Positions 1-7,161 of a DNA stretch of 7,315 bases are shown here, piece after piece; the stretch's first letter is position 1, and each line of letters opens with the position of its first letter. The translations under genes and the position numbers were made by a program. Origin of the DNA: Planctomycetia bacterium (GTDB taxonomy: Bacteria > Planctomycetota > Phycisphaerae > Phycisphaerales > SM1A02); the NCBI GenBank assembly GCA_005799475.1, contig SYGQ01000141.1, positions 1-7,315 on the forward strand, read 5' to 3'. The notes below the pieces were generated by a model, which saw only the letters and a list, made by a program, of their open reading frames with translations, ran no database searches and was not told the DNA's origin.

Positions 1-815
1 AAGAGCAGGATGCACGGAAGCATCGTGACGAGGCTCGCCGCCATCAACAGATGGACATCCTCAAGTCCGCCGTACTGGTTGCGAAACGAGTTGAGGGCGA
101 CCGCGAGCGTGGCCTGATCGTCCGAGTGCAGGTAGATGAGCGGCCCCATGAAGTCGTTCCACACGAAGAGAAAGGTGAAGATGGTGCAGATGGCGGTCAC
201 CGGCCGAGCCAGCGGAAGGACGATGCGCCACCAGATGCCGATGACGCCGTAGCCGTCCACTCGCGCGGCTTCGAGCAGGCTCTCGGGGATCTGCGCAATG
301 AACTGCCGGTACATGAAGATAAAGAACGCGTTGCCGAAGAACGCCGGAACGACGAGCGGCCACATCGTGTCGATCCAACCGAGCGAGCGGAAGAGGAGGA
401 ACAGCGGAATGATCGTGACCTGTGCGGGCAGCATCATGGTCGAGAGCATCAGCAGAAAGAGTCCGTTTCGCCCGCGGAACTGCATGCGTGCGAATGCGAA
501 TCCAACGAGGCTGCTCGAGAGCACCGTACCGACAACCACAAGCGTCGTGATCACGATCGAGTTGGCGAGCGCGTTGAGGAACCCCTCCCACGGCACCGAG
601 CCCATCTCGCGCAGCGCCTCCGGGTAGTTTGACCATTGCGCGCTCGCGGGCCAGAGCGAGAGTCCGCCGGATCCGGTCACGGCGGCGCCGGCGCGCTCGG
701 GCGTCTCAAGGCTGACCACAAGCATCCACCACAGTGGAAGGAGCAGCACCGTGGAGCCCGCCGTGAGGAGGGCGTAGCGCATCGCAGTGCCAGTGCGCGA
801 AATCGGCGCGTTCAT
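1..815 (-). CDS. MalG-type carbohydrate ABC transporter permease (3' end cut by window edge)
   Basis: Inner-membrane permease subunit of a sugar importer, the second half of the permease pair. I translated it directly: an ATG at 815 opens a frame that runs without a stop to the left edge, giving 271 residues. The first membrane helix is near residues 14-36, and several more hydrophobic segments follow (about 84-108, 118-143, 151-170, 206-229, 256-271). The EAA loop that docks the ATPase is clear at about residues 182-202: EAARVDG, then I-x-LP (IVLPLARP). MalG-family proteins usually run about 270-300 residues, so only roughly 10-30 C-terminal residues should be missing. Its start overlaps the stop of the binding-protein/MalF fusion gene by 4 bases (ATGA), which suggests translational coupling. 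A good ribosome binding site lies 8 bases upstream. The family is certain; the exact sugar is inferred from the neighbouring alpha-glucan genes. Confidence 0.95.
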   Translation of the reverse strand, partial: MNAPISRTGTAMRYALLTAGSTVLLLPLWWMLVVSLETPERAGAAVTGSGGLSLWPASAQWSNYPEALREMGSVPWEGFLNALANSIVITTLVVVGTVLSSSLVGFAFARMQFRGRNGLFLLMLSTMMLPAQVTIIPLFLLFRSLGWIDTMWPLVVPAFFGNAFFIFMYRQFIAQIPESLLEAARVDGYGVIGIWWRIVLPLARPVTAICTIFTFLFVWNDFMGPLIYLHSDDQATLAVALNSFRNQYGGLEDVHLLMAASLVTMLPCILL

Positions 816-3196
816 GCGACCAGCCCTTCCGAGTGCACGAGTCGTCGACTGCCACGCATGATGATGACCGTGAGCGAGAGCACGATGAGCAGGAGGATCC
901 ACGCCATCGCGCTCGCGTAGCCCATTTCGTAGAACTCGAATCCCTGGTTATAGAGGTACAGCACGAAGAACCGTGTGAGGTCGCCAGGCTCGCCGCCGGT
1001 CATCACGAACGCTTGCGTAAAGACCTGAAAGCTTGAGATGATCGCCATGATGGTGTTGAACAGAATGACCGGCGAGAGCATCGGCAGCGTCACAGACCAG
1101 AAGCGGCGCCAGCGGCCGGCGCCGTCGATCGAGGCGGCTTCGTGGAGTTCTGCCGGAATCTGCTGAAGGCCGGCGAGGTAGACGATCATTGTGCCGCCGA
1201 AGAACCAGAGCGACATGAGCGCGAAGGCTGGTGGCCCCCACGACGCGGCATCGGCGCCGAACCACTCCGGAGGTGCCAGTCCGAGTGGCGAGAGGACTGG
1301 TGTGAGCGCACGATTGAGCAGCCCTCCGTCGGCGTCGAAGACCCATCGCCAAACCACGCAGATGCCGACGCCCGCGAGCACGCTCGGCAGGTACCAGAGG
1401 GCGCGAAAGGCGCGGATCGCCGGGAGCGAAGAGTTCATGATGAGTGCGGCGGCGAGGGCGAGGGCTTGTCCCGAAGGGACCGCAAGGATCGCGTAGTAGG
1501 CCGTCACACGAAGGCTCGTGCGGAATCGCTCATCGAATGCAGCGAGTTGCTCGAAGTTGGCAAGACCCGCGAAGTCCGCGCTCGAAAGGGGAGCGATGCC
1601 CTTCCAGCGAGCGAACGCGAGCGCCAGGCTCATCACCATGGGGAACGCCATGAACAGCGCGAAGCCGACGAGCCACGGCGACGCAAGCGCGTAGCCGGTG
1701 CGCTCTTCAAGTCGTGCGCGTGCGCTGCGCTTGCCGCGCGTGAGCACCGCCACCCAGATGGCGATCCCGAGGGCAACGACGATCGTCGTCGCGATCGCCA
1801 GTTGTCCCCACGGCATCGGAGGCATCGCCGCCGAAGCGAGAGGGCTGGTCGATTGAGCGCGCCAGTCGCGCTGGAAGTTCGCCATCGCATCCTTGAGCGG
1901 GAGGTCGCCAGTCTTGAGACTCTGATCGAGGCGCGATCCAAGAAGTGCCTCGAACTGGGGGTTCGCAGGCCAGTCGACGACGCGTGCGAGCACGGCCGCG
2001 TCGGTGAAGGCCGCGTCGTTGTCGGGCTTCTGTGTCGGGTCAGCAAAGTCGGCGCTCTCGGCGGCTGCGCGGATGGTGGGGACGGCGAGCCCGAGCCGCG
2101 CGAGCGAGCGTTGCACTCGTTCGCCTGAAAGAAAGCGCACAAGTTCCCACGACTCGCGTGGGTGTCGGGTCTGGCTGGAGATCGACCACGACACGGTGAG
2201 AACGATGTTTCGGTCGACGGCGCCGCGTGGCATGGGAGCAAAGTCCCAATCGAATCCACCATCGCGTGCAGCGGGGATCTTGCGGTAGCTAGGCACCACC
2301 CATCGGCCGAAGGGGCCGGCGAGTCCTACCTTTCCGGAGAGGAACACGCTCGCCCCGCTCGCAATCTTGCTCTTGCCACTGGTGAGCGCCCCCTCTTCGT
2401 CGTGGCGCCAAGCGCGGAGCCGGTCGAGCGCGGAAAAGACCGCTGGGTCATCGAGCATGATCTCATCGAACGAGGCGCCCTTCACATCGAGGCCTTCGGT
2501 CATTAGGTACGCGCGCACCATGGCGGGCCACGTCACGAATTCCGCGCCGGTACAGCCTTCGAGCGCGCCGATGGCGCGGGCATCAGCGATGAACTCGTCC
2601 CAAGTCCAGTGCGGGGACGGAGGCGCCAGCCCCGCCTGCGCAAAGAGGCTCTTGTTCCAGTAAAAGCCGACCGTCGTGAAGTCCTTGGGGATGCCGTAGA
2701 GCAGCCCTGCACCGGTTCGCGCGCCGTCGAACCGGAACGCATCAACGGTCGGCGCATAGAACCCGTCAAGATCGACGCGATCCGGAGCGTCATTGCGCTG
2801 GTCTTCCTCGACAAACGAGTCGAGTGGGGCGAGAAGCCCAAGCGAGACGAACGATGGGACGCGCTCAGAGCCGACATAGAAGACATCCGGTGGATCGCCA
2901 GAGGCCATCATGGTCTGCAACTTGGTGTAAAAACTGCCTGCGTCGCCGGGATTCATCCGGCGCACTTTGAGCGTGGGGTGCTCCCGCTCAAACTCAGCGA
3001 GCGCGTCCTCGACGATCGTGTCTTCTTCCTGCCCGCCCTCGCCCGACCAGTGCATCACGACGAGTTCTGTGCGGGAGTCGTGGTGGAACAGGCGTGCTCC
3101 CTCACGCGCGCCGACGCGAGCGAACGCCCAGATCACGCCGAGCGCCGCCAGCGCGGTCAATCCAAGGCGCACTCCCTTCGCGGAGACCCTGAGCAT
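812..3196 (-). CDS. Fused sugar-binding protein and MalF-type ABC permease
   Basis: A single 794-residue polypeptide with two parts of a carbohydrate importer. Residues 11-27 form an N-terminal membrane anchor. Residues about 43-448 are a family 1 extracellular solute-binding domain (LVVMHWSGEGG at 45-55; SGDPPDVFYVGS at 99-110; YGIPKDFTTVGFYWNK at 167-182; SGKVGLAGPFG at 287-297). A Pro/Ala/Ser-rich linker (449-463) and an extra helix (about 464-486) lead to a basic loop (RGKRSARAR). A full MalF-type permease follows from about 498 to 782, with its EAA loop at 685-708 (HEAASIDGAG, then LPMLSP). The frame is open upstream to 3355, but that would overlap the divergent gene. The ATG at 3196 gives a sensible basic N-terminus (MLRVSAKGVR). 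It has an AAGGA only 2 bases upstream, so the start is good but not certain. There is no lipobox cysteine. The ATPase must be encoded elsewhere. The substrate is probably maltodextrin, inferred from context. Confidence 0.9.
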   Translation of the reverse strand: MLRVSAKGVRLGLTALAALGVIWAFARVGAREGARLFHHDSRTELVVMHWSGEGGQEEDTIVEDALAEFEREHPTLKVRRMNPGDAGSFYTKLQTMMASGDPPDVFYVGSERVPSFVSLGLLAPLDSFVEEDQRNDAPDRVDLDGFYAPTVDAFRFDGARTGAGLLYGIPKDFTTVGFYWNKSLFAQAGLAPPSPHWTWDEFIADARAIGALEGCTGAEFVTWPAMVRAYLMTEGLDVKGASFDEIMLDDPAVFSALDRLRAWRHDEEGALTSGKSKIASGASVFLSGKVGLAGPFGRWVVPSYRKIPAARDGGFDWDFAPMPRGAVDRNIVLTVSWSISSQTRHPRESWELVRFLSGERVQRSLARLGLAVPTIRAAAESADFADPTQKPDNDAAFTDAAVLARVVDWPANPQFEALLGSRLDQSLKTGDLPLKDAMANFQRDWRAQSTSPLASAAMPPMPWGQLAIATTIVVALGIAIWVAVLTRGKRSARARLEERTGYALASPWLVGFALFMAFPMVMSLALAFARWKGIAPLSSADFAGLANFEQLAAFDERFRTSLRVTAYYAILAVPSGQALALAAALIMNSSLPAIRAFRALWYLPSVLAGVGICVVWRWVFDADGGLLNRALTPVLSPLGLAPPEWFGADAASWGPPAFALMSLWFFGGTMIVYLAGLQQIPAELHEAASIDGAGRWRRFWSVTLPMLSPVILFNTIMAIISSFQVFTQAFVMTGGEPGDLTRFFVLYLYNQGFEFYEMGYASAMAWILLLIVLSLTVIIMRGSRRLVHSEGLVA
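824..830 (-). promoter_or_regulatory. Ribosome binding site of the MalG-type permease gene
   Basis: On the minus strand the sequence GGAAGGG sits 8 bases before the ATG at 815, inside the end of the upstream gene. This purine-rich site at canonical spacing fixes the start of the MalG-type gene even though it overlaps the preceding stop codon. Confidence 0.7.
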
Positions 3197-3201
3197 CTTC
3201 C

Positions 3202-3229
3202 TTGAGCATAGAGCGCAGTCCTCTAGGAT
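3202..3229 (+). promoter_or_regulatory. Possible promoter of the amylase-malQ-glgP operon
   Basis: TTGAGC (3202-3207) and TAGGAT (3224-3229) are separated by 16 bases, each matching 4 of 6 positions of the sigma-70 consensus. The hexamer ends 6 bases before the GTG start at 3236, which would give a leaderless or nearly leaderless transcript. The AGGA inside the same hexamer is 7 bases before the GTG and could equally be a ribosome binding site, in which case the promoter lies further upstream. The two readings exclude each other. Confidence 0.3.
3205..3210 (-). promoter_or_regulatory. Possible -10 hexamer of the ABC importer operon
   Basis: TATGCT on the minus strand ends 8 bases before the ATG at 3196 and fits TANNNT. 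If used, transcription would begin at or within a couple of bases of the start codon. I found no convincing -35 element 16-18 bases upstream, so this is weak. Confidence 0.2.
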
Positions 3230-3235
3230 CACGGT

Positions 3236-5689
3236 GTGAGGTTCGTCCCCGCGAGATTCATGCCAGCAGCGCGCGGTCTCGCCGCGTTCGCAAGCTCGGC
3301 ATGGCTCGCCGCGCCGTTGGTTGTCGCGCAAGACTGGCCGCCGCCCGAACCCCATGTCACGAGTTCGCTTTCACCCGACACGGTGGTTGCTCCGCGCAGC
3401 GTCGAGGTCGAGCGGACCCCGGACGGTCAGCACGAGTGCCGATTCTCGTTTCAGCCGAGCGCGCCGGTGACCAGCGTGAATCTGGCGGGGGAGTTCAACG
3501 GGTGGAGCATCACGAATACGCCGATGATCCGAGGCGACGATGGAGTCTGGCGCGTGGCCGCGCGCCTTGCGCCGGGCGAGCACCCCTACAAGTTCGTGAT
3601 CGATTCCTCGAAATGGCTTGCAGACCCGCTCAACCCGCACGCCGTCGACGATGGGCACGGTGGCCGCAACAGCGTGCTGCGCCTCGGGGCACAGGCGAGC
3701 CTCGGTGCGGTGCGGCCGTCCGTTGGCGACGGGCGCATCGAGGGCGGAGCCATCCTGCACGACCCCACCAAGGCCATCTGCCTCCAACGGCTCCCTGACG
3801 GCGGCCTTCTCGTCCGGGTGAGGACGCTGCGCGACGATGTGCAAGGCGTGGAGTTCGCCGTGCGCGGCGCGCCACGGCGGCCCATGGCGCCATCCGGGAG
3901 CGATGAGACCTTCGCATGGTGGCAAGCGCATGTCGACGCGCCACGCGCACCTACCCCATATACCTTTCTCTTCCACGACGGAGCCGTACGAGTGTCTGAC
4001 CAGCGCATCTATTCACTGGACATCTCAGGTCGATCGCTGTTCACGACACCCGAGTGGGCGAAGGACGCGATTTGGTATCAGATCATGCTCGAGCGCTTTC
4101 GCGACGGCGATGAGCGAAACAACCCAGAGCCGTGCCGTCCATGGCGTAGCGAGTGGTACACGGCAAGTCCATGGGAAGGCCAGAACGGGCAGACCTTTTT
4201 CAAGTGGGATGTGTTCGCGAGGCATTACGGAGGCGACCTCACAGGACTTCGTGAGAAGCTCGCGTACCTCAAGGATCTCGGGATCAACGCGATCTACCTC
4301 AATCCGGTGTTTCAAGCGCCGAGCCACCACAAGTACAACGCCACGAACTTCCTTCATGTCGACGAGCACTTCGGAGAGAGAGGCGACTACGCGGCCGCCG
4401 AGTCCGTGGAGGACCTCCGCAATCCATCGACATGGACCTGGACGGCCACCGACCGGCTCTTCCTTGATGTCGTCAAGGAAGCAAAGCACCGTGGCATTCG
4501 CGTCATCGTCGATGGCGTCTTCAACCATGTCGGCACGGCCCACCCTGCGTTCCGAGATGTGAGGGCACGCGGACAGAGCAGTCCGTTTCGCGACTGGTTC
4601 AGCATCCGTTCGTGGGAGCCCTTTGCGTACGACGGTTGGGCGGGATTCGACGAACTCCCGGTGTTTCGCAAGAGTGAGAGGGGCTTCTCCTGCGACGAAG
4701 TGAAGGAACACATCTTCGCGGTCACGAGGCGATGGATGGATCCCAACGGTGACGGAGATCCGTCGGATGGCATCGATGGGTGGCGACTCGATGTGCCCAA
4801 TGAGATCGCCATGCCCTTCTGGCACGAGTGGCGCGCCCTCGTCAAATCGATCAATCCCGATGCGTACATCGTCGGGGAGATTTGGCGCCGCGCCGACGAC
4901 TGGCTCGACGGACGCAGTTTCGATGCGGTCATGAACTACCCCTTCGCCGAGACGCTTCTGAAGTGGGCGCGTGATCGACACCACAAGATCTCGTGCAGTG
5001 AGATGGACCGTCGGCTTGCGGAACTCCGCCATGCGTATCCGGCGGAAGCGACTTTTGTTCTCCAGAACTTGCTCGACAGTCACGACACCGATCGAATCGT
5101 GTCGAAACTCCTGCACGCCGACTCCGAGTACGACAAGGGCAATCGCGAGCAGGACAATCCTGCCTACAACGGCAAGAAGCCTGGTGCGCGCGAGTATGCG
5201 CTCGCGCGACTCTTCGCCTTCATCCAAATGGTGTATGTCGGTGCCCCGATGGTGTACTACGGTGACGAGGCGGGGATGTGGGGGGCCGACGATCCAAGCA
5301 ACCGACGGCCAATGCTCTGGAAAGACTTGGAGCCATTCGACGACGCGAACGATCGCGTCGATGGAGAGCACGAGGCGTGGTACAGGCGGGTGATCGCGTT
5401 GCGCCAAGCACACCCAGCACTTCGGCGGGGATCGTTCGAGACCGTGATCTGCGATGATGTCCGCGATGTCTGGGTGTTCCTGCGAGAGTTACCCGACGAG
5501 ACACTGCTCGTGGCGGTGAACGGATCCGCGAACGAGGCCGAGTTGGACCTCGCCGCGACTTCGGTGGCAGGGCGGCAGGGTCACTGGCGAACGGTCTTCG
5601 GGGGCGAAGGCGCGTCGGTCGTCGACGAGTCGTTTCCGAGGGTTTCCGTTGGCGGGTGGTCCGGGAGAGTGTGGAAGCTCTCGCCGTGA
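3236..5689 (+). CDS. Exported GH13 alpha-amylase/neopullulanase-like enzyme
   Basis: An 817-residue glycoside hydrolase family 13 enzyme expected to cut alpha-1,4-glucans or maltodextrins outside the cytoplasm. Residues 1-31 look like a Sec signal peptide (hydrophobic core about 14-30, cleavage near VVA/QDW). A CBM48-like beta-sandwich follows at about 66-151 (NLAGEFNGW at 82-90; HPYKFVID at 116-123). A second beta-sandwich, about 180-262, resembles the N-domain of neopullulanases. The catalytic barrel begins at AIWYQIMLERF (278-288). The conserved regions are intact: DGVFNH at 426-431, GWRLDV with nucleophile D519, VGEIW with acid/base E548, and LLDSHD with D617. A C-terminal beta domain covers about 720-817. 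FDAVMNYPF at 562-570 also favours the neopullulanase/cyclomaltodextrinase group (GH13_20-like). The start is a GTG; the in-frame ATG at 3260 would also leave a workable signal peptide. Its stop overlaps the malQ start. The exact specificity (alpha-amylase, neopullulanase or cyclomaltodextrinase) cannot be settled from sequence. Confidence 0.93.
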   Translation: MRFVPARFMPAARGLAAFASSAWLAAPLVVAQDWPPPEPHVTSSLSPDTVVAPRSVEVERTPDGQHECRFSFQPSAPVTSVNLAGEFNGWSITNTPMIRGDDGVWRVAARLAPGEHPYKFVIDSSKWLADPLNPHAVDDGHGGRNSVLRLGAQASLGAVRPSVGDGRIEGGAILHDPTKAICLQRLPDGGLLVRVRTLRDDVQGVEFAVRGAPRRPMAPSGSDETFAWWQAHVDAPRAPTPYTFLFHDGAVRVSDQRIYSLDISGRSLFTTPEWAKDAIWYQIMLERFRDGDERNNPEPCRPWRSEWYTASPWEGQNGQTFFKWDVFARHYGGDLTGLREKLAYLKDLGINAIYLNPVFQAPSHHKYNATNFLHVDEHFGERGDYAAAESVEDLRNPSTWTWTATDRLFLDVVKEAKHRGIRVIVDGVFNHVGTAHPAFRDVRARGQSSPFRDWFSIRSWEPFAYDGWAGFDELPVFRKSERGFSCDEVKEHIFAVTRRWMDPNGDGDPSDGIDGWRLDVPNEIAMPFWHEWRALVKSINPDAYIVGEIWRRADDWLDGRSFDAVMNYPFAETLLKWARDRHHKISCSEMDRRLAELRHAYPAEATFVLQNLLDSHDTDRIVSKLLHADSEYDKGNREQDNPAYNGKKPGAREYALARLFAFIQMVYVGAPMVYYGDEAGMWGADDPSNRRPMLWKDLEPFDDANDRVDGEHEAWYRRVIALRQAHPALRRGSFETVICDDVRDVWVFLRELPDETLLVAVNGSANEAELDLAATSVAGRQGHWRTVFGGEGASVVDESFPRVSVGGWSGRVWKLSP
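5673..5677 (+). promoter_or_regulatory. Ribosome binding site that sets the malQ start
   Basis: GGAAG lies 8 bases upstream of the GTG at 5686, at the end of the amylase coding region. It supports GTG 5686 over the in-frame GTGs at 5656 and 5671, which lack a comparably spaced site and would lengthen the overlap with the amylase gene. Confidence 0.6.
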
Positions 5690-7122
5690 ATCGCGGCCGT
5701 AGGGCGGTGCTTTCGCGCCGCGCCGCGGGTGTGCTCTTGCACCCCACGAGCCTGGCGGGTCGATGTGGCATCGGGGACCTAGGGCCGTGCGCCCATGAGT
5801 TCGCGCACTGGTGCGCTGATGCCGGGTTTCGGTGGTGGCAGATGCTTCCGGTCGGGCCGATCGGTCGGGGCGACTCTCCCTACGCAAGCACATCAAGTTT
5901 CGCAGGCGAGCCACTACTTGTGGCGCTCGAGGGGCTGCGCGACGCGGGGCTGCTGTCGAAGACCGAAATGACCGCCGCCCGACGCGCCGTCCCGCGAAGG
6001 CTCGTTGCAACGGATTTCGTGCGTGCGCGGGCAGCGAAGGAGCCCGCGCTCCTTGCCGCCTTTGAGTCCTTCCGCCTCGGCCGCGGCTTCGAGTCGGCGT
6101 CGTATCGCGCCTTCGTGCACCGCGCGTCGCCGTGGTTACCCGGATGGCAGGCGTTCATGAACGACACGCACGGCTACCACGCATTTCTCCAGTTTCAGTT
6201 CGACGAACAGTGGCGCGCCCTCCGCGTGACCTGTCGCCAGGTCGGCGTGCGTCTCATGGGCGACCTTCCCATCTTCGTGGCGCTCGACAGCGCGGACGTC
6301 CAGGAACAGCCCCGGCGATTCCGCCTCGACCGCCGAGGCCGGCCCACGGTGGTGACGGGCGTACCTCCGGACTGTTTCAGCGTCGACGGCCAGCGCTGGG
6401 GACATCCGCACTACCGGTGGAGTGTGCATCGTCGCGAGGGCTTTGCGTGGTGGGTCCTGCGGATCGCCGTGTCGCTCGAGAGGTTCGACGCGCTAAGGGT
6501 CGATCACTTTGTGGGATTCCACCACGCGTACGAGATTGCGGCCTCGTCGCGAACGGCGCGGCGAGGAACATGGCGGCGGCAGCCTGGTATGGAGTTACTT
6601 CGAGCCGCGCGCAAGGCAGTCGGGCAGTTACCGTTGGTCGCGGAAGACCTCGGTGCGGTCACGGCTGAGGTCGTCGCACTCAGGCGCGCGTTCGGACTGC
6701 CGGGCATGCAGGTGCTTCAACACGCATTCGGTGAGGATGATTCGCCGACACTGCCGCATCGGCATGATCGATCGACGGTGGTCTACACGGGCACACACGA
6801 CAATGACACGACAGTCGGCTGGGCGCGTTCGCTCGACGCGCCATCGATGCGACGGTTCGTCGCATCGGCCGGCAAGGGAACGCGCACGGATCCGGCGGGG
6901 GCGCTTACTCGCCTCGCGTATGGCTCTGCGGCGACGCTGGCCATCATCCCCATGCAGGACTGCTTGCGTTTGGGGCGCACAGGTCGGATGAACACCCCAG
7001 GGACCGCGACGGGAAACTGGCGATGGCGGCTCCACGATGGCTGGCAGACGCAAGGACGGCGCGTGGCGCGCGAACTGCGCCAACTGGCCGTTCGCGCGGA
7101 TCGACTTTCCCTCGCACGATGA
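5686..7122 (+). CDS. malQ: 4-alpha-glucanotransferase (amylomaltase, GH77)
   Basis: A cytoplasmic enzyme (no signal peptide) that transfers alpha-1,4-glucan segments between maltooligosaccharides. This releases glucose and makes longer chains for a phosphorylase. At 478 residues it has normal bacterial MalQ length. Family motifs run in order: GVLLHPTSLAG (15-25), GDSPYASTSSFAG (62-74), MGDLPIFVALDSADV (191-205), and the 250s-loop motif GVPPDCFSVDGQRWG (225-239). The nucleophile is D273 in RVDHF, the acid/base E320 in VAEDLG, and the third acid D372 in YTGTHDNDT. MNTPGTATGNWRWRL (435-449) closes the barrel. All catalytic residues are intact. I chose the GTG at 5686 because it has a well-spaced ribosome binding site and a 4-base GTGA overlap with the amylase stop; the frame is open back to 5656. 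The usual Tyr of the PPDYFS loop is Cys230 here. It sits between an exported amylase and a phosphorylase, as expected for maltodextrin use. Confidence 0.95.
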   Translation: MNRGRRAVLSRRAAGVLLHPTSLAGRCGIGDLGPCAHEFAHWCADAGFRWWQMLPVGPIGRGDSPYASTSSFAGEPLLVALEGLRDAGLLSKTEMTAARRAVPRRLVATDFVRARAAKEPALLAAFESFRLGRGFESASYRAFVHRASPWLPGWQAFMNDTHGYHAFLQFQFDEQWRALRVTCRQVGVRLMGDLPIFVALDSADVQEQPRRFRLDRRGRPTVVTGVPPDCFSVDGQRWGHPHYRWSVHRREGFAWWVLRIAVSLERFDALRVDHFVGFHHAYEIAASSRTARRGTWRRQPGMELLRAARKAVGQLPLVAEDLGAVTAEVVALRRAFGLPGMQVLQHAFGEDDSPTLPHRHDRSTVVYTGTHDNDTTVGWARSLDAPSMRRFVASAGKGTRTDPAGALTRLAYGSAATLAIIPMQDCLRLGRTGRMNTPGTATGNWRWRLHDGWQTQGRRVARELRQLAVRADRLSLAR

Positions 7123-7161
7123 TGGGAACCCGACGAGCGCTTTGGTAGTAATGCGCGGCTC

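Larger units (their letters stand above)
3197..3235. promoter_or_regulatory. Compact divergent control region between importer and enzyme operons
   Basis: Only about 39 bases separate the start codons of the two divergent operons, so it must hold, or overlap, promoter elements for both. Within it I see a short imperfect inverted repeat (TCCT, CT, AGGA at 3219-3228), which is too small to call an operator. No long palindrome typical of a LacI-family operator is present, and no regulator gene lies in the window. If the plus gene starts at the in-frame ATG at 3260 instead, the gap would be about 63 bases. Confidence 0.6.

Noticed and set aside
1142..2128. A 328-codon open frame on the plus strand inside the binding-protein/MalF gene
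   Set aside because: It is Arg/Glu-rich low-complexity sequence with no family resemblance, and it lies wholly antisense to a well-supported membrane protein. It is a GC-driven shadow frame.
3219..3228. Small inverted repeat TCCT-CT-AGGA in the divergent region as an operator
   Set aside because: Four-base arms are expected by chance. No extended symmetry or second copy was found.
3197..3355. Upstream extension of the binding-protein/MalF gene to an ATG at 3355
   Set aside because: The extra 53 residues are Cys/Arg-rich, put a long polar stretch before the membrane anchor, and overlap the start and signal peptide of the divergent amylase gene.
4025..5413. A 462-codon open frame on the minus strand, antisense to the GH13 gene
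   Set aside because: Its translation shows no recognisable domain and is rich in Arg and Val as expected for the antisense of a GC-rich gene. The opposite strand carries intact GH13 motifs throughout.
5656..5685. Longer malQ reading from GTG at 5656
   Set aside because: It would overlap the amylase gene by 34 bases and has no well-placed ribosome binding site. The GTG at 5686 has both a spaced GGAAG and a 4-base overlap, and GH77 homology only begins after it.
7123..7161. Possible terminator hairpin between malQ and glgP (GAGCGC ... GCGCGGCTC)
   Set aside because: The stem is short and bulged, the loop is long and there is no U-tract. The position is inside an apparent operon, so it is more likely chance in GC-rich DNA.
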